From: Leptolyngbya ohadii IS1
GTDB lineage: Bacteria; Cyanobacteriota; Cyanobacteriia; Elainellales; Elainellaceae
Direction of reading: 5' to 3'
Length of the DNA: 64,000 bases
Assembly (NCBI RefSeq): GCF_002215035.1
Contig: NZ_NKFP01000006.1
Coordinates: 2,385,080 to 2,449,079, forward strand
A program made the position numbers and the translations under genes. The first letter of the stretch is position 1. Every line of letters begins with the position of its first letter. The notes under the pieces were generated by a model, which was not told the origin of the DNA, did not search any database, and saw only the letters and a list, made by a program, of their open reading frames with translations. Of the stretch, positions 36,216 through 44,752 are shown in pieces.

Positions 36216-36998
36216 ATGGCTACTCAATCTTCTCTCCGCTCTGACAGCATGGAACTCTTGATGGCATACAAGCAGAATCCATCAGTTGCCCTGCGTAATC
36301 GGCTCGTGCGTCTGAATGCTGGACTCGTTCGTAAGATTGCTCATCAAATTTGTCATAAGTGTTCCGAACCCTACGAAGACCTGGAACAGATTGGCTATCT
36401 GGGTTTAATTCGAGCGATCGAGCGGTTTGATCCCAGCCAGGGCTGTGCTTTTAGTTCCTTTGCGGTTCCCTATATTCGCGGTGAAATGCTGCACTTCCTG
36501 CGCGATCGCGGCAATGCAGTTAAGGTTCCCCGTCGTCTCCAGGATCTCGACAAAGAAGGGCAACGAGTTCGGACAGAATTAACGAAGCAGCTGGGCAGAA
36601 CTCCGGAAGATAGCGAGATTGCAGAGCGGCTAGGCGTTTCCGCAGGCGAGTGGCGCGAAGTCAAAATGGCAATGCGGAACCGGATGCCCCTCAGCCTGGA
36701 TGCCACCATTTCCCAGCAGGCAGACTCCCCCATGACCCTGGGCGAAACCCTGCCCGATACGCACTATCAAACCCTTCAAAAGCTCGAAGAAGACCGCCAG
36801 CAGCTCCAGCGTGCCCTAAATCAGCTCGAAGAAAAGACCAGAGCAGCGATCGAATTTGTTTTCTTCAATGATTTGTCTCGTAAGGAAGTTGCCGAACGGA
36901 TTGGCGTTAGCCCTATGACCGTCACCCGCCGCATCCATCGCGGTCTGGAGCAAATGATGACCTTCCTGCAACCCCAAACGCTGCAAACCGACCCCTAA
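36216..36998 (+). CDS. sigF: SigF-type group 3 RNA polymerase sigma factor
   Basis: Sigma-70 family factor without region 1.1. MATQSSLRSDSMELLMAYKQNPSVALRNRLVRLNAGLVRKIA is region 1.2/2.1; EDLEQIGYLGLIRAIERFDPSQGCAFSSFAVPYIRGEMLHFLRDRG is region 2; GRTPEDSEIAERLGVSAGEW is region 3; SRKEVAERIGVSPMTVTRRIHRGLEQM is the region 4 helix-turn-helix. This order matches cyanobacterial SigF, which drives motility, pilus and salt-stress genes. ATG 36216 is preferred; a TTG frame at 36153 and a GTG at 36180 are open. No anti-sigma gene is adjacent. A terminator follows. Confidence 0.9.
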   Translation: MATQSSLRSDSMELLMAYKQNPSVALRNRLVRLNAGLVRKIAHQICHKCSEPYEDLEQIGYLGLIRAIERFDPSQGCAFSSFAVPYIRGEMLHFLRDRGNAVKVPRRLQDLDKEGQRVRTELTKQLGRTPEDSEIAERLGVSAGEWREVKMAMRNRMPLSLDATISQQADSPMTLGETLPDTHYQTLQKLEEDRQQLQRALNQLEEKTRAAIEFVFFNDLSRKEVAERIGVSPMTVTRRIHRGLEQMMTFLQPQTLQTDP

Positions 36999-37095
36999 TC
37001 TAATTTCCCGAATCTATTTCCTAACGGTTTTTGTCTTCCTGTTGCGCTCCTGTTAAGAATCAGTGCTTGCTTCAATTTATGCTTCCTTAGGTGAG

Positions 37096-37121
37096 GGCGA
37101 TCGTCTATCGGTCGCCTTTTT
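37096..37121 (+). terminator. Rho-independent terminator after sigF
   Basis: GGCGATCG-TCTAT-CGGTCGCC (one wobble) followed by TTTTT. The stem contains a HIP1-like core. Confidence 0.75.
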
Positions 37122-37188
37122 GCTGTGTTTTTCCTTTCTCTGAGCGATCTTTCTGGTTCTTGATTTGTCTGGTGTCTTGCTTGCTTTC

Positions 37189-37340
37189 TGGTGTCCAGGC
37201 TCAGCCTAGATAAGGTTCGGATGCGGCTCTGCCGCTCATCTTTTCGGGTCAAAGGGACTATTGCTAGGGCTTGAGCGATCGGGGTAGGGGGAGGCAGAGC
37301 CTCCAATCAAGCATTCCAACGCGGAGCATTGAAACGAGGA
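37189..37340. repeat. RAYT-type four-hairpin repeat
   Basis: CCAGGCTCAGCCTAG, GCGGCTCTGCCGC, GGAGGCAGAGCCTCC, then CCAACGCGGAGCATTG and AAACGAGGA. Same order and spacing logic as the copies at 21989 and 53930. Confidence 0.8.
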
Positions 37341-37543
37341 GGACGAGGAGGATGAGGAGAAATCTGTTTGAGGAGCGATCGTAAACCGTCCCAATAAAAT
37401 CCATAACTGACTTTAGAGGAATAGGATAAGCTAGACAGCTGAACGCTATATCTGGCGTAGCGAATTAGTGTTAATACGGTGGGCGCTGGTTGCAGAACTA
37501 GAAACCTCTAGATATAGCAGATGTTTTGGGAGGGAAAGTGGTT

Positions 37544-39349
37544 ATGAACGGGAAAAAGCGCTCTGCGGCTCTGCGGCGATCGTCCAGGCGGGCAGACCGG
37601 GTCAACTTCGATTTGCGGTTTGAGTCCGGCGGCGGTTTACCCCTCGATGCATTCTCCAACAGCGTTGCTCTGGCAGACTTCAACAACGATGGCAACCTGG
37701 ACGCAGCCATTACGACCTTTGGGTTTGCCCTGAATCGCGATTTATCCATTTTCCTGGGAACGGGGCGCGGCACATTTAATCCGGCGATCGGAATAGAGGT
37801 CAGCAACAATCCAGGCGGGATCACCACAGCCGATCTCAACAGCGATGGACGGGTTGATCTGATTGCCGCCGATCGCACCTCGGACACGATATCGGTTCTG
37901 CTGGGTCGAGGAGACGGCACGTTCCGGAATGTTTCCCGCTTTCAGGTAGGAACACAGCCCCAGGCGGTTGCCCTGGGAGATTTTAATGCCGATGGTCGTC
38001 CTGATATTGCAGCCGTCAATTTTGGCGTGGCGGCGGGCAGTGTCTCTGTTCTGTTGAATAGCGGGAACGGAACCTTTCGCCCTGCCAGAACCGAGCGCCT
38101 CAGCGGTACCCAGCCCATTGCCCTTGCTACCGGAGATTTCAACGGCGATCGCAGACTCGATATCGTCACTGCCGATGCGGGGTCAAATACGGTTTCGCTG
38201 CTGCTAGGGACGGGAGCAGGAGAATTTCAGTCGTCTAAAAGCTTTGCGATCGGCGGGTTTGTGCCCTTTGGCATCGCGACGGGGGATTTTAACGGCGACG
38301 GCAGGCTGGACATTGCAACGGCAAATAACGGCAATCGGTCTCCGGGAATTTCTGTGCTGTTTGGCAACGGCAGAGGCGGATTTAGCGGCAGCGAAGCGTT
38401 GCTTTCCGGGACGCCCACCACGTCAATTCGAGCAGCGGATTTGAATGGCGATGGTCAGGTGGATCTCACCGTCACCCTGCGAAATGGGGCTTCTCTGGCA
38501 ACCATTCTCACAGACGGACAGGGCAATTTCAGCCGTCCTTTCTTCACCAATACCAGCGGTGGATCTTCTACAACAGCAGCGGGCGATTTGAACGGCGACG
38601 GCAAACCCGATCTGATTGTCACCAGCAGCACCACCAACACCGCCAGGGTTTTGCTGAACCGCAGCAGCTTTGTCTTCTTGCAGCAGCCCACCCGCAACCG
38701 TCCCGGCACGATCGACGGATCGCAGGAAACTCGCGCTTCCATTTCCACAAATTTGGCAAACGGCACTTTGCAGATCAACACCAGCCCACGCCAGCGGTAT
38801 CAGGTGCGAAACTACAGGGACGCGATCGGTACCCAGCTTGCCGACACCCTCACCGGAAGCAATGCCCGCAACCGCCTCACCGGGGAAGCCGGAAACGACT
38901 CGCTCAATGGACTGGAGGGCAATGACACCTTACTGGGCAACGCCGGAGCCGATCGCCTGGTGGGTGGAGCCGGAAACGATTCTCTTAACGGCGGCACAGG
39001 TCGCAATACTCTCACCGGAAATGCCGGACGCGATCGCTTTATCTTTGCCACGGGTGCCCCCTTCTCGCCGCTGGAACCCGCCACCCAAATCACCGATTTC
39101 ACTCCTCGGCAGGATCGGATCGTCCTCGATCGTCAGACCTTTACTGCCCTGCCGCAATCAATCAGCTTTCAGTCCGTCTCCAGCTTCGCCCAGGCACAGA
39201 CTAGCGGTGCAGCGATCGTCTACGTGCGTTCCACGGGACGGCTCTACTACAATCCAGACGGCAGCACCTTCGGATTTACGGGCGGCGGACAGTTTGTAGC
39301 GCTCAGCAATCGTAGACCCCTCTCTGCCAGCGATTTCAGCCTCACCTGA
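37544..39349 (+). CDS. FG-GAP (VCBS) repeat protein with RTX calcium-binding C-terminus
   Basis: Predicted secreted protein. Residues ~25-380 hold about seven FG-GAP units (ALADFNNDGNLDAAIT, TADLNSDGRVDLIAAD, ALGDFNADGRPDIAAV, ATGDFNGDRRLDIVTA ...) that fold as a beta-propeller and bind calcium. Residues ~430-500 carry RTX nonapeptides (GGAGNDSLNGGTGRNTLTG), and the end DRIVLDRQTFTAL ... GGGQFVALSNRRPLSASDFSL is typical of type I secretion substrates. No N-terminal signal peptide, as expected. ATG 37544 has GGAGG nine bases before it. Confidence 0.85.
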   Translation: MNGKKRSAALRRSSRRADRVNFDLRFESGGGLPLDAFSNSVALADFNNDGNLDAAITTFGFALNRDLSIFLGTGRGTFNPAIGIEVSNNPGGITTADLNSDGRVDLIAADRTSDTISVLLGRGDGTFRNVSRFQVGTQPQAVALGDFNADGRPDIAAVNFGVAAGSVSVLLNSGNGTFRPARTERLSGTQPIALATGDFNGDRRLDIVTADAGSNTVSLLLGTGAGEFQSSKSFAIGGFVPFGIATGDFNGDGRLDIATANNGNRSPGISVLFGNGRGGFSGSEALLSGTPTTSIRAADLNGDGQVDLTVTLRNGASLATILTDGQGNFSRPFFTNTSGGSSTTAAGDLNGDGKPDLIVTSSTTNTARVLLNRSSFVFLQQPTRNRPGTIDGSQETRASISTNLANGTLQINTSPRQRYQVRNYRDAIGTQLADTLTGSNARNRLTGEAGNDSLNGLEGNDTLLGNAGADRLVGGAGNDSLNGGTGRNTLTGNAGRDRFIFATGAPFSPLEPATQITDFTPRQDRIVLDRQTFTALPQSISFQSVSSFAQAQTSGAAIVYVRSTGRLYYNPDGSTFGFTGGGQFVALSNRRPLSASDFSLT

Positions 39350-39355
39350 TTGGGG

Positions 39356-40021
39356 CTATAGTCCCGGTTTCTGTAACCGCAGTGCCTCCAGATCAAGCTG
39401 ACTCAACCGATCGTATGCCCGATCGATCGATCGCTCTCCTCGCAGAAAGCCCGTATTCGCCCCCGGACAGAGGAACTGAAGGGTTTCCGGCGTGAACCGA
39501 TCGCGCAATGCCCCAAGGCTTTTGAGCTGACGATGCCAGTGAAAGGTTTTGGCAATGCGGAGCGGCACCGGGTTCCCCTGCTGATTGGGCAATAAATGCC
39601 GTCCGGTAAACAGAATTCCGCCGTGGCGATCGTGATAAAGGCAGGCAGACCCAGGGGAATGTCCAGGCGTCCAGATTGCCAGACTGTGGGGGCTAAGGCG
39701 AATCTCTTGCTGAAAGGTCGTCACCGCCATCTGGGGCAACAAATATGCCTCCTGCTCCTGAATCACTACCTCGCAGCCCGTCTCCTGCTGGATTGCCTTG
39801 ACCTGCCCGATCGCTCCTCGATGGGTGAGAAATAGCTGCTTTACTCCCCCCTGTTCCTGAAGAAACGATCGGGTTGGCTCATCCCACGCAGGACAGTCCA
39901 CCAGCACATTGCCGCCCTCCTCCAGAATCAGATAAGCAGTGCCGCCTGCGATGTCGCGATTGGGGGGGAAGGCGTAAAGGGTGTCAAAAATGGGACGGGG
40001 GGGTTTAGTGGTGGTAGGCAT
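39356..40021 (-). CDS. Metallo-beta-lactamase-fold hydrolase
   Basis: 221 aa. MBL fold elements: GGTAYLILEEGGNVLVDCPAWDE, LFLTHRGAIGQVKAIQQETG, then IWTPGHSPGSACLYHDRHGGILFTGRHLLP. The usual HxHxDH appears as THRGAIG, so several metal ligands are replaced; the TPGHSPGS histidine and a late G-R-H are kept. Activity may be altered, or metal-free. Convergent with the FG-GAP gene with only 6 bp between stops. No pathway context. Confidence 0.8.
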   Translation of the reverse strand: MPTTTKPPRPIFDTLYAFPPNRDIAGGTAYLILEEGGNVLVDCPAWDEPTRSFLQEQGGVKQLFLTHRGAIGQVKAIQQETGCEVVIQEQEAYLLPQMAVTTFQQEIRLSPHSLAIWTPGHSPGSACLYHDRHGGILFTGRHLLPNQQGNPVPLRIAKTFHWHRQLKSLGALRDRFTPETLQFLCPGANTGFLRGERSIDRAYDRLSQLDLEALRLQKPGL

Positions 40022-40470
40022 TTAGGGAAGTAAGGGAGTAAGGGAGCAGGGGAGCGGGGGAGCGGGGGAGCAGAGAGGCTTTTCTATCTTAGAACTGCTG
40101 CTGCTACTGTTTTGCTTTACTGTGTTTGCTTTAGTGGAGGGGGGAAACAATAAAAGCAGGGCGAGCGAATTGGGCTAGCCTCCATTGAGAATCTCAAAGT
40201 CTCCTACTTGTGGGGAATTACTTATGAGGAATTTAGGAGGCGTCAAGGGCTAGAGCACTCACAGAACTCGACTTGTGCCTAGACTACAGCCACTGTGGGT
40301 GAGCCAGGAGACTTAAGTGGCGACACCGCAAACTCTCAGCATGGAATCCAAGGGAATCCTTGAAAAACGGTTTTGCGACCAGTCAACCGAGCTATTCTGG
40401 ATGAAGCATCGTTCAGTTTGCGCTGAAAAGCAGGAATCGGAAAAGCAGGGATAAAGGTGAAATTGACGGC
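40022..40470. other. Intergenic region with minisatellite and degenerate type A repeat
   Basis: GGGAGTAAGGGAGCAGGGGA-type tandem units at 40028-40075; a decayed type A repeat at 40193-40241 (TCAAAGTCTCCTACTTGTGG). The last 200 bp should carry the protease promoter. No gene. Confidence 0.5.
40193..40241. repeat. Degenerate type A repeat
   Basis: TCAAAGTCTCCTACTTGTGG, then GAATTTAGGAGG; several G-to-A or C-to-T changes relative to the copy at 15702, and an ACTTATGAG insertion. Confidence 0.5.
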
Positions 40471-41952
40471 ATGATCTTGCTGCTTCTAATTATTGGATCG
40501 ATTACTTACTATGTGGTTCAGCGTAGCGTCGCCAACCTGACCCGCACCCCCGTCTGGCTGCTGTGGCTGGTGATGATGATTCCTGCTTTCTTCTGGACTT
40601 TCTGGGTGCTGACCAGAGGAGACGACCCAATTCCCTTTGAGCTATTGCTGATTGCGTTTATCGGTAGCTCGGTGCTGTACTGGGTTCTGGTACAGCGAGG
40701 AAGAATTCCACCGTCTCAGGCGGCTCAATCTCAGCCGAATGGTTCCCTGCCTGCTCAGTCGAATCCTCTGGCAGAACTGCGCCCAACCCCTGCACCCCGA
40801 TCGCTCGATCGCGAAGAGGAAGCCAGCCTGCAAAACTGCTTTCCCTGGTCGGTGTTCTACCTGCAAAACATTGAGCATCGCCCCCAGGCATTGATCTGTC
40901 GCGGACAGTTGCGGACTTCCCCCGAAGAGGCATATCGCACCGTGCGGGAAAACGTAGAGGCACAGTTTCGCGATCGCTTCCTGGTGGTGTTTCAGGAAGG
41001 TCTGAACGGTAAGCCTTTCTTTGCGCTGGTGCCCAATCCCTACAAGCAGGCGGTCTTTGCCAAGGGCAGCAATCGTCCCGGTGTAGCGCTGATTTTACTG
41101 TTTGCGACTCTGTTGACGACGACCGTGGCAGGCTTTTTGCTGGGTCAGCCAAATCCACAGCTACCCCAGACCGTTGCCGAACTGCTGAGTGGATTGCCCT
41201 ACGCTGTATCCTTGCTGGGTATTTTGGGAGCGCACGAGCTGGGTCACTTCTGGGCAGCAAGAAAGTATGGGATTCGAGCATCTTTGCCCTACTTTATTCC
41301 GGTTCCGCCTGCCCCCATTTTCCCCTTCGGTACGTTTGGCGCATTTATCCAGCACCGATCGCCCATTCCCAATCGCAAAGCTTTATTTGATGTTGGGTTT
41401 ACGGGACCGATCGCCGGATTTCTGGTCACGGTGCCTGTCCTGCTCTGGGGCTTAGCCCAGTCTTCTCCTGTGCCGATGACCGACGATTCCGGGCTGCTGA
41501 ATACGGCTTCGTTTAAGTTCAGTACGTCTCTGCTGCTGACCCTGCTGAGTCGATTGGCGATCGGGGAAGGCATGACGGCAAGTAGCGCGATCGATCTGCA
41601 TCCGGTGGCGATCGCGGGCTACCTGGGACTGATTGTGACGGCGCTGAATCTGATGCCTGTGGGTCAATTAGACGGCGGACATATCGTTCATGCCATGCTG
41701 GGACAGCGATCGGGGGCGGCGATCGGGCAGGTAGCTCGGCTGTTGCTGATCGGTCTGGCACTGGTGCAGCAGGAGCCTCTGTTCTGGGTCTGGGCAATTC
41801 TGCTGTTCCTGATGCCTGCGGTGGATGAACCTGTGCTAAACGATGTCAGCGAATTAAACAACGTTCGCGATCTGCTGGGAATTCTGGCACTGCTGCTGCT
41901 GCTGCTCATTATTCTGCCGCCCCCTGCTGCACTTCTTCAGGTTTTGTTCTAG
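40471..41952 (+). CDS. Site-2 protease family (M50) intramembrane metalloprotease, EGY-like
   Basis: Zinc protease cutting within the membrane. HELGH is at residues 255-259, and NLMPVGQLDGGH (near 391) gives the third ligand. Two N-terminal membrane helices (MILLLLIIGSITYYVV; LLWLVMMIPAFFWTFWVL) precede a soluble domain (ENVEAQFRDRFLVVFQEGLNGKPFFALVPNP), the layout of plant EGY1 and its cyanobacterial homologues rather than RseP; no PDZ domain is seen. 493 aa is normal. Substrates probably include membrane-bound regulators. Confidence 0.92.
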   Translation: MILLLLIIGSITYYVVQRSVANLTRTPVWLLWLVMMIPAFFWTFWVLTRGDDPIPFELLLIAFIGSSVLYWVLVQRGRIPPSQAAQSQPNGSLPAQSNPLAELRPTPAPRSLDREEEASLQNCFPWSVFYLQNIEHRPQALICRGQLRTSPEEAYRTVRENVEAQFRDRFLVVFQEGLNGKPFFALVPNPYKQAVFAKGSNRPGVALILLFATLLTTTVAGFLLGQPNPQLPQTVAELLSGLPYAVSLLGILGAHELGHFWAARKYGIRASLPYFIPVPPAPIFPFGTFGAFIQHRSPIPNRKALFDVGFTGPIAGFLVTVPVLLWGLAQSSPVPMTDDSGLLNTASFKFSTSLLLTLLSRLAIGEGMTASSAIDLHPVAIAGYLGLIVTALNLMPVGQLDGGHIVHAMLGQRSGAAIGQVARLLLIGLALVQQEPLFWVWAILLFLMPAVDEPVLNDVSELNNVRDLLGILALLLLLLIILPPPAALLQVLF

Positions 41953-41997
41953 ACTCTAGGTTTTAGGAGCTAGGGCGCTAGCTGAGGGGATTTTCGG

Positions 41998-42050
41998 AAG
42001 ATAGTAGGGAGTAGGGAGTAGGGAGTAGGGAGTAGGGAGTAGGGAGTAGA
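41998..42050. repeat. GGGAGTA minisatellite
   Basis: About six tandem GGGAGTA (7-bp) units ending six bases before the ATG of the next gene, so they form its 5' leader. Confidence 0.85.
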
Positions 42051-42055
42051 AGGTC

Positions 42056-42613
42056 ATGACTCAGGATGTCCGGCAATGGCTTGCCGAAATTAAAACCCTG
42101 CAACAAAAGCTGACGGAAGCTCAGCAGGAGCGCGACGACGCCCAAAAAAGTGCAGCAAACTGGCAAAATCTCTACGAAACCGAGGCAAAGCAGCGACGCA
42201 CCGAGGCAAAGCTAGCCCGGCAAAAAGTTGATGCGCTGCAAACGGAACTCGGTCGCCTGAAGGGAGCGACTCCCAGCCCGATCGATTCCACGGAAGCCAG
42301 CGGCGATCGCCTCCAGAATATCCAACAGCAAATCAGCCAGCTCGATTCGATCGAGGTACTTCAGGCTCGACTGGCGGAGGTCATGCTGGAACAGGAGCGA
42401 CTCGCGCAGGCACTTCAATCGGAGCAGGCGGCACATCAGCAAACCCGCATTGAGCTAACCTCTGCTCTGGGGGATGCAATCAATCGACTGACGCAGGAAC
42501 GTGCCCGCAGCAGTGGTCGGATGAGCGATCGGGAGGAATCGGCGATCGGAGAACCAACCGCCATTTTGCCGCCCTCTAGAAACCCATCACTTGAGCTACC
42601 GCAGTTCGAGTAG
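42056..42613 (+). CDS. Coiled-coil hypothetical protein, 185 aa
   Basis: Almost wholly helical and heptad-like ([38 protein letters not shown] ...; [28 protein letters not shown]), with no signal or membrane segment. The family is familiar from cyanobacterial genomes but unnamed. The last 38 bp overlap the 3' end of the convergent thrC. The leader carries the GGGAGTA minisatellite, so its expression could vary with repeat number. Confidence 0.75.
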   Translation: MTQDVRQWLAEIKTLQQKLTEAQQERDDAQKSAANWQNLYETEAKQRRTEAKLARQKVDALQTELGRLKGATPSPIDSTEASGDRLQNIQQQISQLDSIEVLQARLAEVMLEQERLAQALQSEQAAHQQTRIELTSALGDAINRLTQERARSSGRMSDREESAIGEPTAILPPSRNPSLELPQFE

Positions 42614-43706
42614 CCTCGATTCCGGTCTTAAACTGGTTCTGGCAGTGCTTAATTGCCGTATCCGGGTCTTTCAGTCCATTTCCGGTTAGAACACAGACAA
42701 CTTTTGCGCCTGCGGGCACCTGATCCTTGACCTTCAGCAGTCCGGCAACGGAGGCAGCACTGGCGGGTTCGCAGAAAATGCCTTCCTGGGACGCCAGCAT
42801 TCGATAGGCGTGGAGGATTTCCTCATCCGTAACGGCATTAAACTGTCCCTGACTGGCATCTTTAGCGGCGACTGCCTGCTTCCAGCTTGCCGGATTGCCG
42901 ATGCGAATGGCGGTTGCCAGCGTTTCCGGATTGGGGTTCGGTTGACCCGTCACTAGCGGGGATGCTCCTGCCGCCTGGAAGCCCATCATCTGGGGCAGCT
43001 TGCAGCGATTTTCCTGATGGTACTGACAGAAGCCCATCCAGTAGGCGGTAATATTGCCCGCATTGCCCACCGGAATGCAGAGCCAGTCTGGCGCATCGCC
43101 CAGCACATCAACAATTTCAAAGGCGGCGGTCTTTTGACCTTCGAGACGATAGGGGTTCACGGAATTGACCAGCGTGATCGGGTAGTGTTCCGACATCTCC
43201 CGCACGATTTCCAGAGCGCGATCGAAATTGCCCTGAATCGCCAGCACTTCCGCTCCGTAAAGCAACGCCTGCGCCAGCTTGCCCAGCGCCACATAGCCAT
43301 CGGGAATCAGCACGTAAGCCCGCATTCCTGCCCGTCTTGCGTAGGCAGCAGCAGCAGCGGAGGTATTGCCCGTACTGGCACAGATAACCACTTCCGCTCC
43401 GGCTTCCTTTGCCTTCGTGACTGCCATCGTCATGCCCCGGTCTTTGAAGCTGCCCGTAGGGTTCAAACCGTCATACTTCACCCAGACCTGAACGCCTCGC
43501 CCAATTTCAGCGGCGATCGCGGGAGCCGGAATCAGCGGCGTATTGCCTTCCAGCAGCGTGACCACCGGAGTTTGGTCAGTGACGGGCAAATAGCGACGGT
43601 AGGTTTCAATCAGACCGCGCCAGCCTCCCTGAGCCGCAACGGATTGAGCAGACGAATTGTGAGGATGACCAGACGAAGTATTGACAGACGGTAAGCTAGC
43701 AGTCAC
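42576..43706 (-). CDS. thrC: Threonine synthase
   Basis: PLP enzyme converting O-phosphohomoserine to threonine. [12 protein letters not shown] holds the PLP lysine; [19 protein letters not shown] binds the cofactor phosphate; [13 protein letters not shown] and [27 protein letters not shown] follow. The conserved part begins [18 protein letters not shown] at 43706 gives 376 aa; a TTG at 43763 is open but adds 19 unlike residues. It overlaps the coiled-coil gene tail to tail. Confidence 0.92.
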   Translation of the reverse strand: MTASLPSVNTSSGHPHNSSAQSVAAQGGWRGLIETYRRYLPVTDQTPVVTLLEGNTPLIPAPAIAAEIGRGVQVWVKYDGLNPTGSFKDRGMTMAVTKAKEAGAEVVICASTGNTSAAAAAYARRAGMRAYVLIPDGYVALGKLAQALLYGAEVLAIQGNFDRALEIVREMSEHYPITLVNSVNPYRLEGQKTAAFEIVDVLGDAPDWLCIPVGNAGNITAYWMGFCQYHQENRCKLPQMMGFQAAGASPLVTGQPNPNPETLATAIRIGNPASWKQAVAAKDASQGQFNAVTDEEILHAYRMLASQEGIFCEPASAASVAGLLKVKDQVPAGAKVVCVLTGNGLKDPDTAIKHCQNQFKTGIEATRTAVAQVMGF

Positions 43707-43809
43707 AGCGAATTTGTGAATGAAGAACTCAGGACTGAGATCGTATCTCACCCATTCCTTCAAGTCTAGTGCGATCGCGGCACATCAGCCAAGTCCAGGT
43801 AACGAGGCG

Positions 43810-43926
43810 TTAAGAAGCAGCGTTCAGCAAATCCTGCACTGTCCAGCCGCTCAGCATCAATAGAGATAGCAGGACGATCGCCAGAACCGTCAGCGGAATC
43901 CAGAGTTTGTTTTGGGGTTGAGGCAT
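43810..43926 (-). CDS. Small single-span membrane protein, 38 aa
   Basis: ATG 43926 opens MPQPQNKLWIPLTVLAIVLL, then SLLMLSGWTVQDLLNAAS and a stop. One hydrophobic helix of about 18 residues with a short polar N-terminus; GGGATTCC HIP1-type codon context is like that of real genes. Lies between thrC and the toxin remnant. Size and pattern resemble small thylakoid or membrane subunits, but I cannot name it. Confidence 0.45.
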   Translation of the reverse strand: MPQPQNKLWIPLTVLAIVLLSLLMLSGWTVQDLLNAAS

Positions 43927-43958
43927 AAAAGTTTAGAACAACCAGATTTAGAACGGCT

Positions 43959-44294
43959 CTACTGTCTGTCCATTACCTGCACAAGCTGCTGAAGGATTTC
44001 TCTGACCGCATCCCAATCCCGCGAGGATAATTGTCCGAGTTGGCAATCGATTAACTGCTTCTCCAGGGTTGCAATTTTATCTACCCTTACTACAGAAGAT
44101 AGCTTTAATCCAGCTTCTCGCCAATCTGCTAATCAAACATCGAAAACAGTCCTGCTGCGTTGACCCGTGATTCGTACAACAATTAAGTCTTGCTCATTTG
44201 AGTCAAGGAGAACCAGAGCAGGACGACGTTTTGCGCCAGCTTGATTACTGAATGGAAATCGGAGAAGCAGGACATTCCCCGGATGATAGGGCAT
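43959..44294 (-). pseudogene. PemK/MazF-family toxin with in-frame TGA at codon 54
   Basis: ATG 44294 begins MPYHPGNVLLLRFPFSNQAG and AKRRPALVLLDSNEQDLIVVRIT, the standard MazF/PemK N-terminus (mRNA interferase). TGA at 44133-44135 ends it after 53 aa; the same frame continues LADWREAGLKLSSVVRVDK and ends at 43959. Without that stop the product would be about 111 aa, normal for the family. It lies three bases after the antitoxin stop. A single substitution (for example TGA from CGA) would explain it. The toxin is therefore probably inactive. Confidence 0.8.
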
Positions 44295-44297
44295 GGC

Positions 44298-44540
44298 TCA
44301 GGATTCATCGTAGATTGAATCAATCTCGTCATATCCCTGCAAAAATTGAGTTGCTGCCAGGGCTGACCAGCTTGCTGAATCGGTAGATTCAGTCAGACGG
44401 GCACTTGCCGAATCGGTAGATTCGTTGACTAGAACAATGACTCTGGCTGTTTGATTGCTCAAAGAGGCAGGCAGTACTGCATCAGGAAGCTGAAGTTTGC
44501 CGTCTGCGCTAATTAGGGCTAAGAATTCGTAGGCTTTCAT
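44298..44540 (-). CDS. Antitoxin of a MazEF/PemIK-like pair
   Basis: 80 aa: MKAYEFLALISADGKLQLPDAVL is a short beta-rich DNA-binding-like N-terminus of the kind seen in cyanobacterial MazF partners. The middle holds an exact internal duplication, ESTDSASARLT / ESTDSASW. The C-terminus (LAATQFLQGYDEIDSIYDES) is acidic, like toxin-binding tails. The frame is intact while the toxin's is not, which fits loss of toxin first. Start ATG 44540. Confidence 0.7.
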   Translation of the reverse strand: MKAYEFLALISADGKLQLPDAVLPASLSNQTARVIVLVNESTDSASARLTESTDSASWSALAATQFLQGYDEIDSIYDES

Positions 44541-44673
44541 GGGAGTTTGGCAAGATCCTTAGCTTTAGTCTAGAGCCAGTCTCTGTGCTAATTTCATGTT
44601 GATGATTGGTTTTCTAACGAGCAATGAGCTAGAACCCAGGCGAATAAATGCTTAGAAGCCGAAAAAACCAAAC

Positions 44674-44694
44674 AAAAAAGGGGCATCGTGCCCC
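44674..44694 (-). terminator. Rho-independent terminator of the 44753 radical SAM gene
   Basis: On the minus strand GGGGCA-CGA-TGCCCC, then T6. Confidence 0.85.
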
Positions 44695-44752
44695 TAAATC
44701 GATCGTCCTAAAATGTCCTAAAAATAAATGTTCTAAAAATCCTTCAAGCACC

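Larger units (their letters stand above)
36999..37543. other. Intergenic region: sigF terminator and a RAYT-type repeat
   Basis: Contains the terminator at 37096 and the repeat set at 37189-37340; the rest, ~200 bp, holds the promoter of the FG-GAP gene, whose GGAGG is at 37530-37534. Confidence 0.5.

Noticed and set aside
44133-44135. TGA in the toxin as a selenocysteine or recoded codon
   Set aside because: MazF-type toxins have no functional Cys or Sec at that place and no SECIS-like hairpin was noticed; nonsense mutation is simpler.
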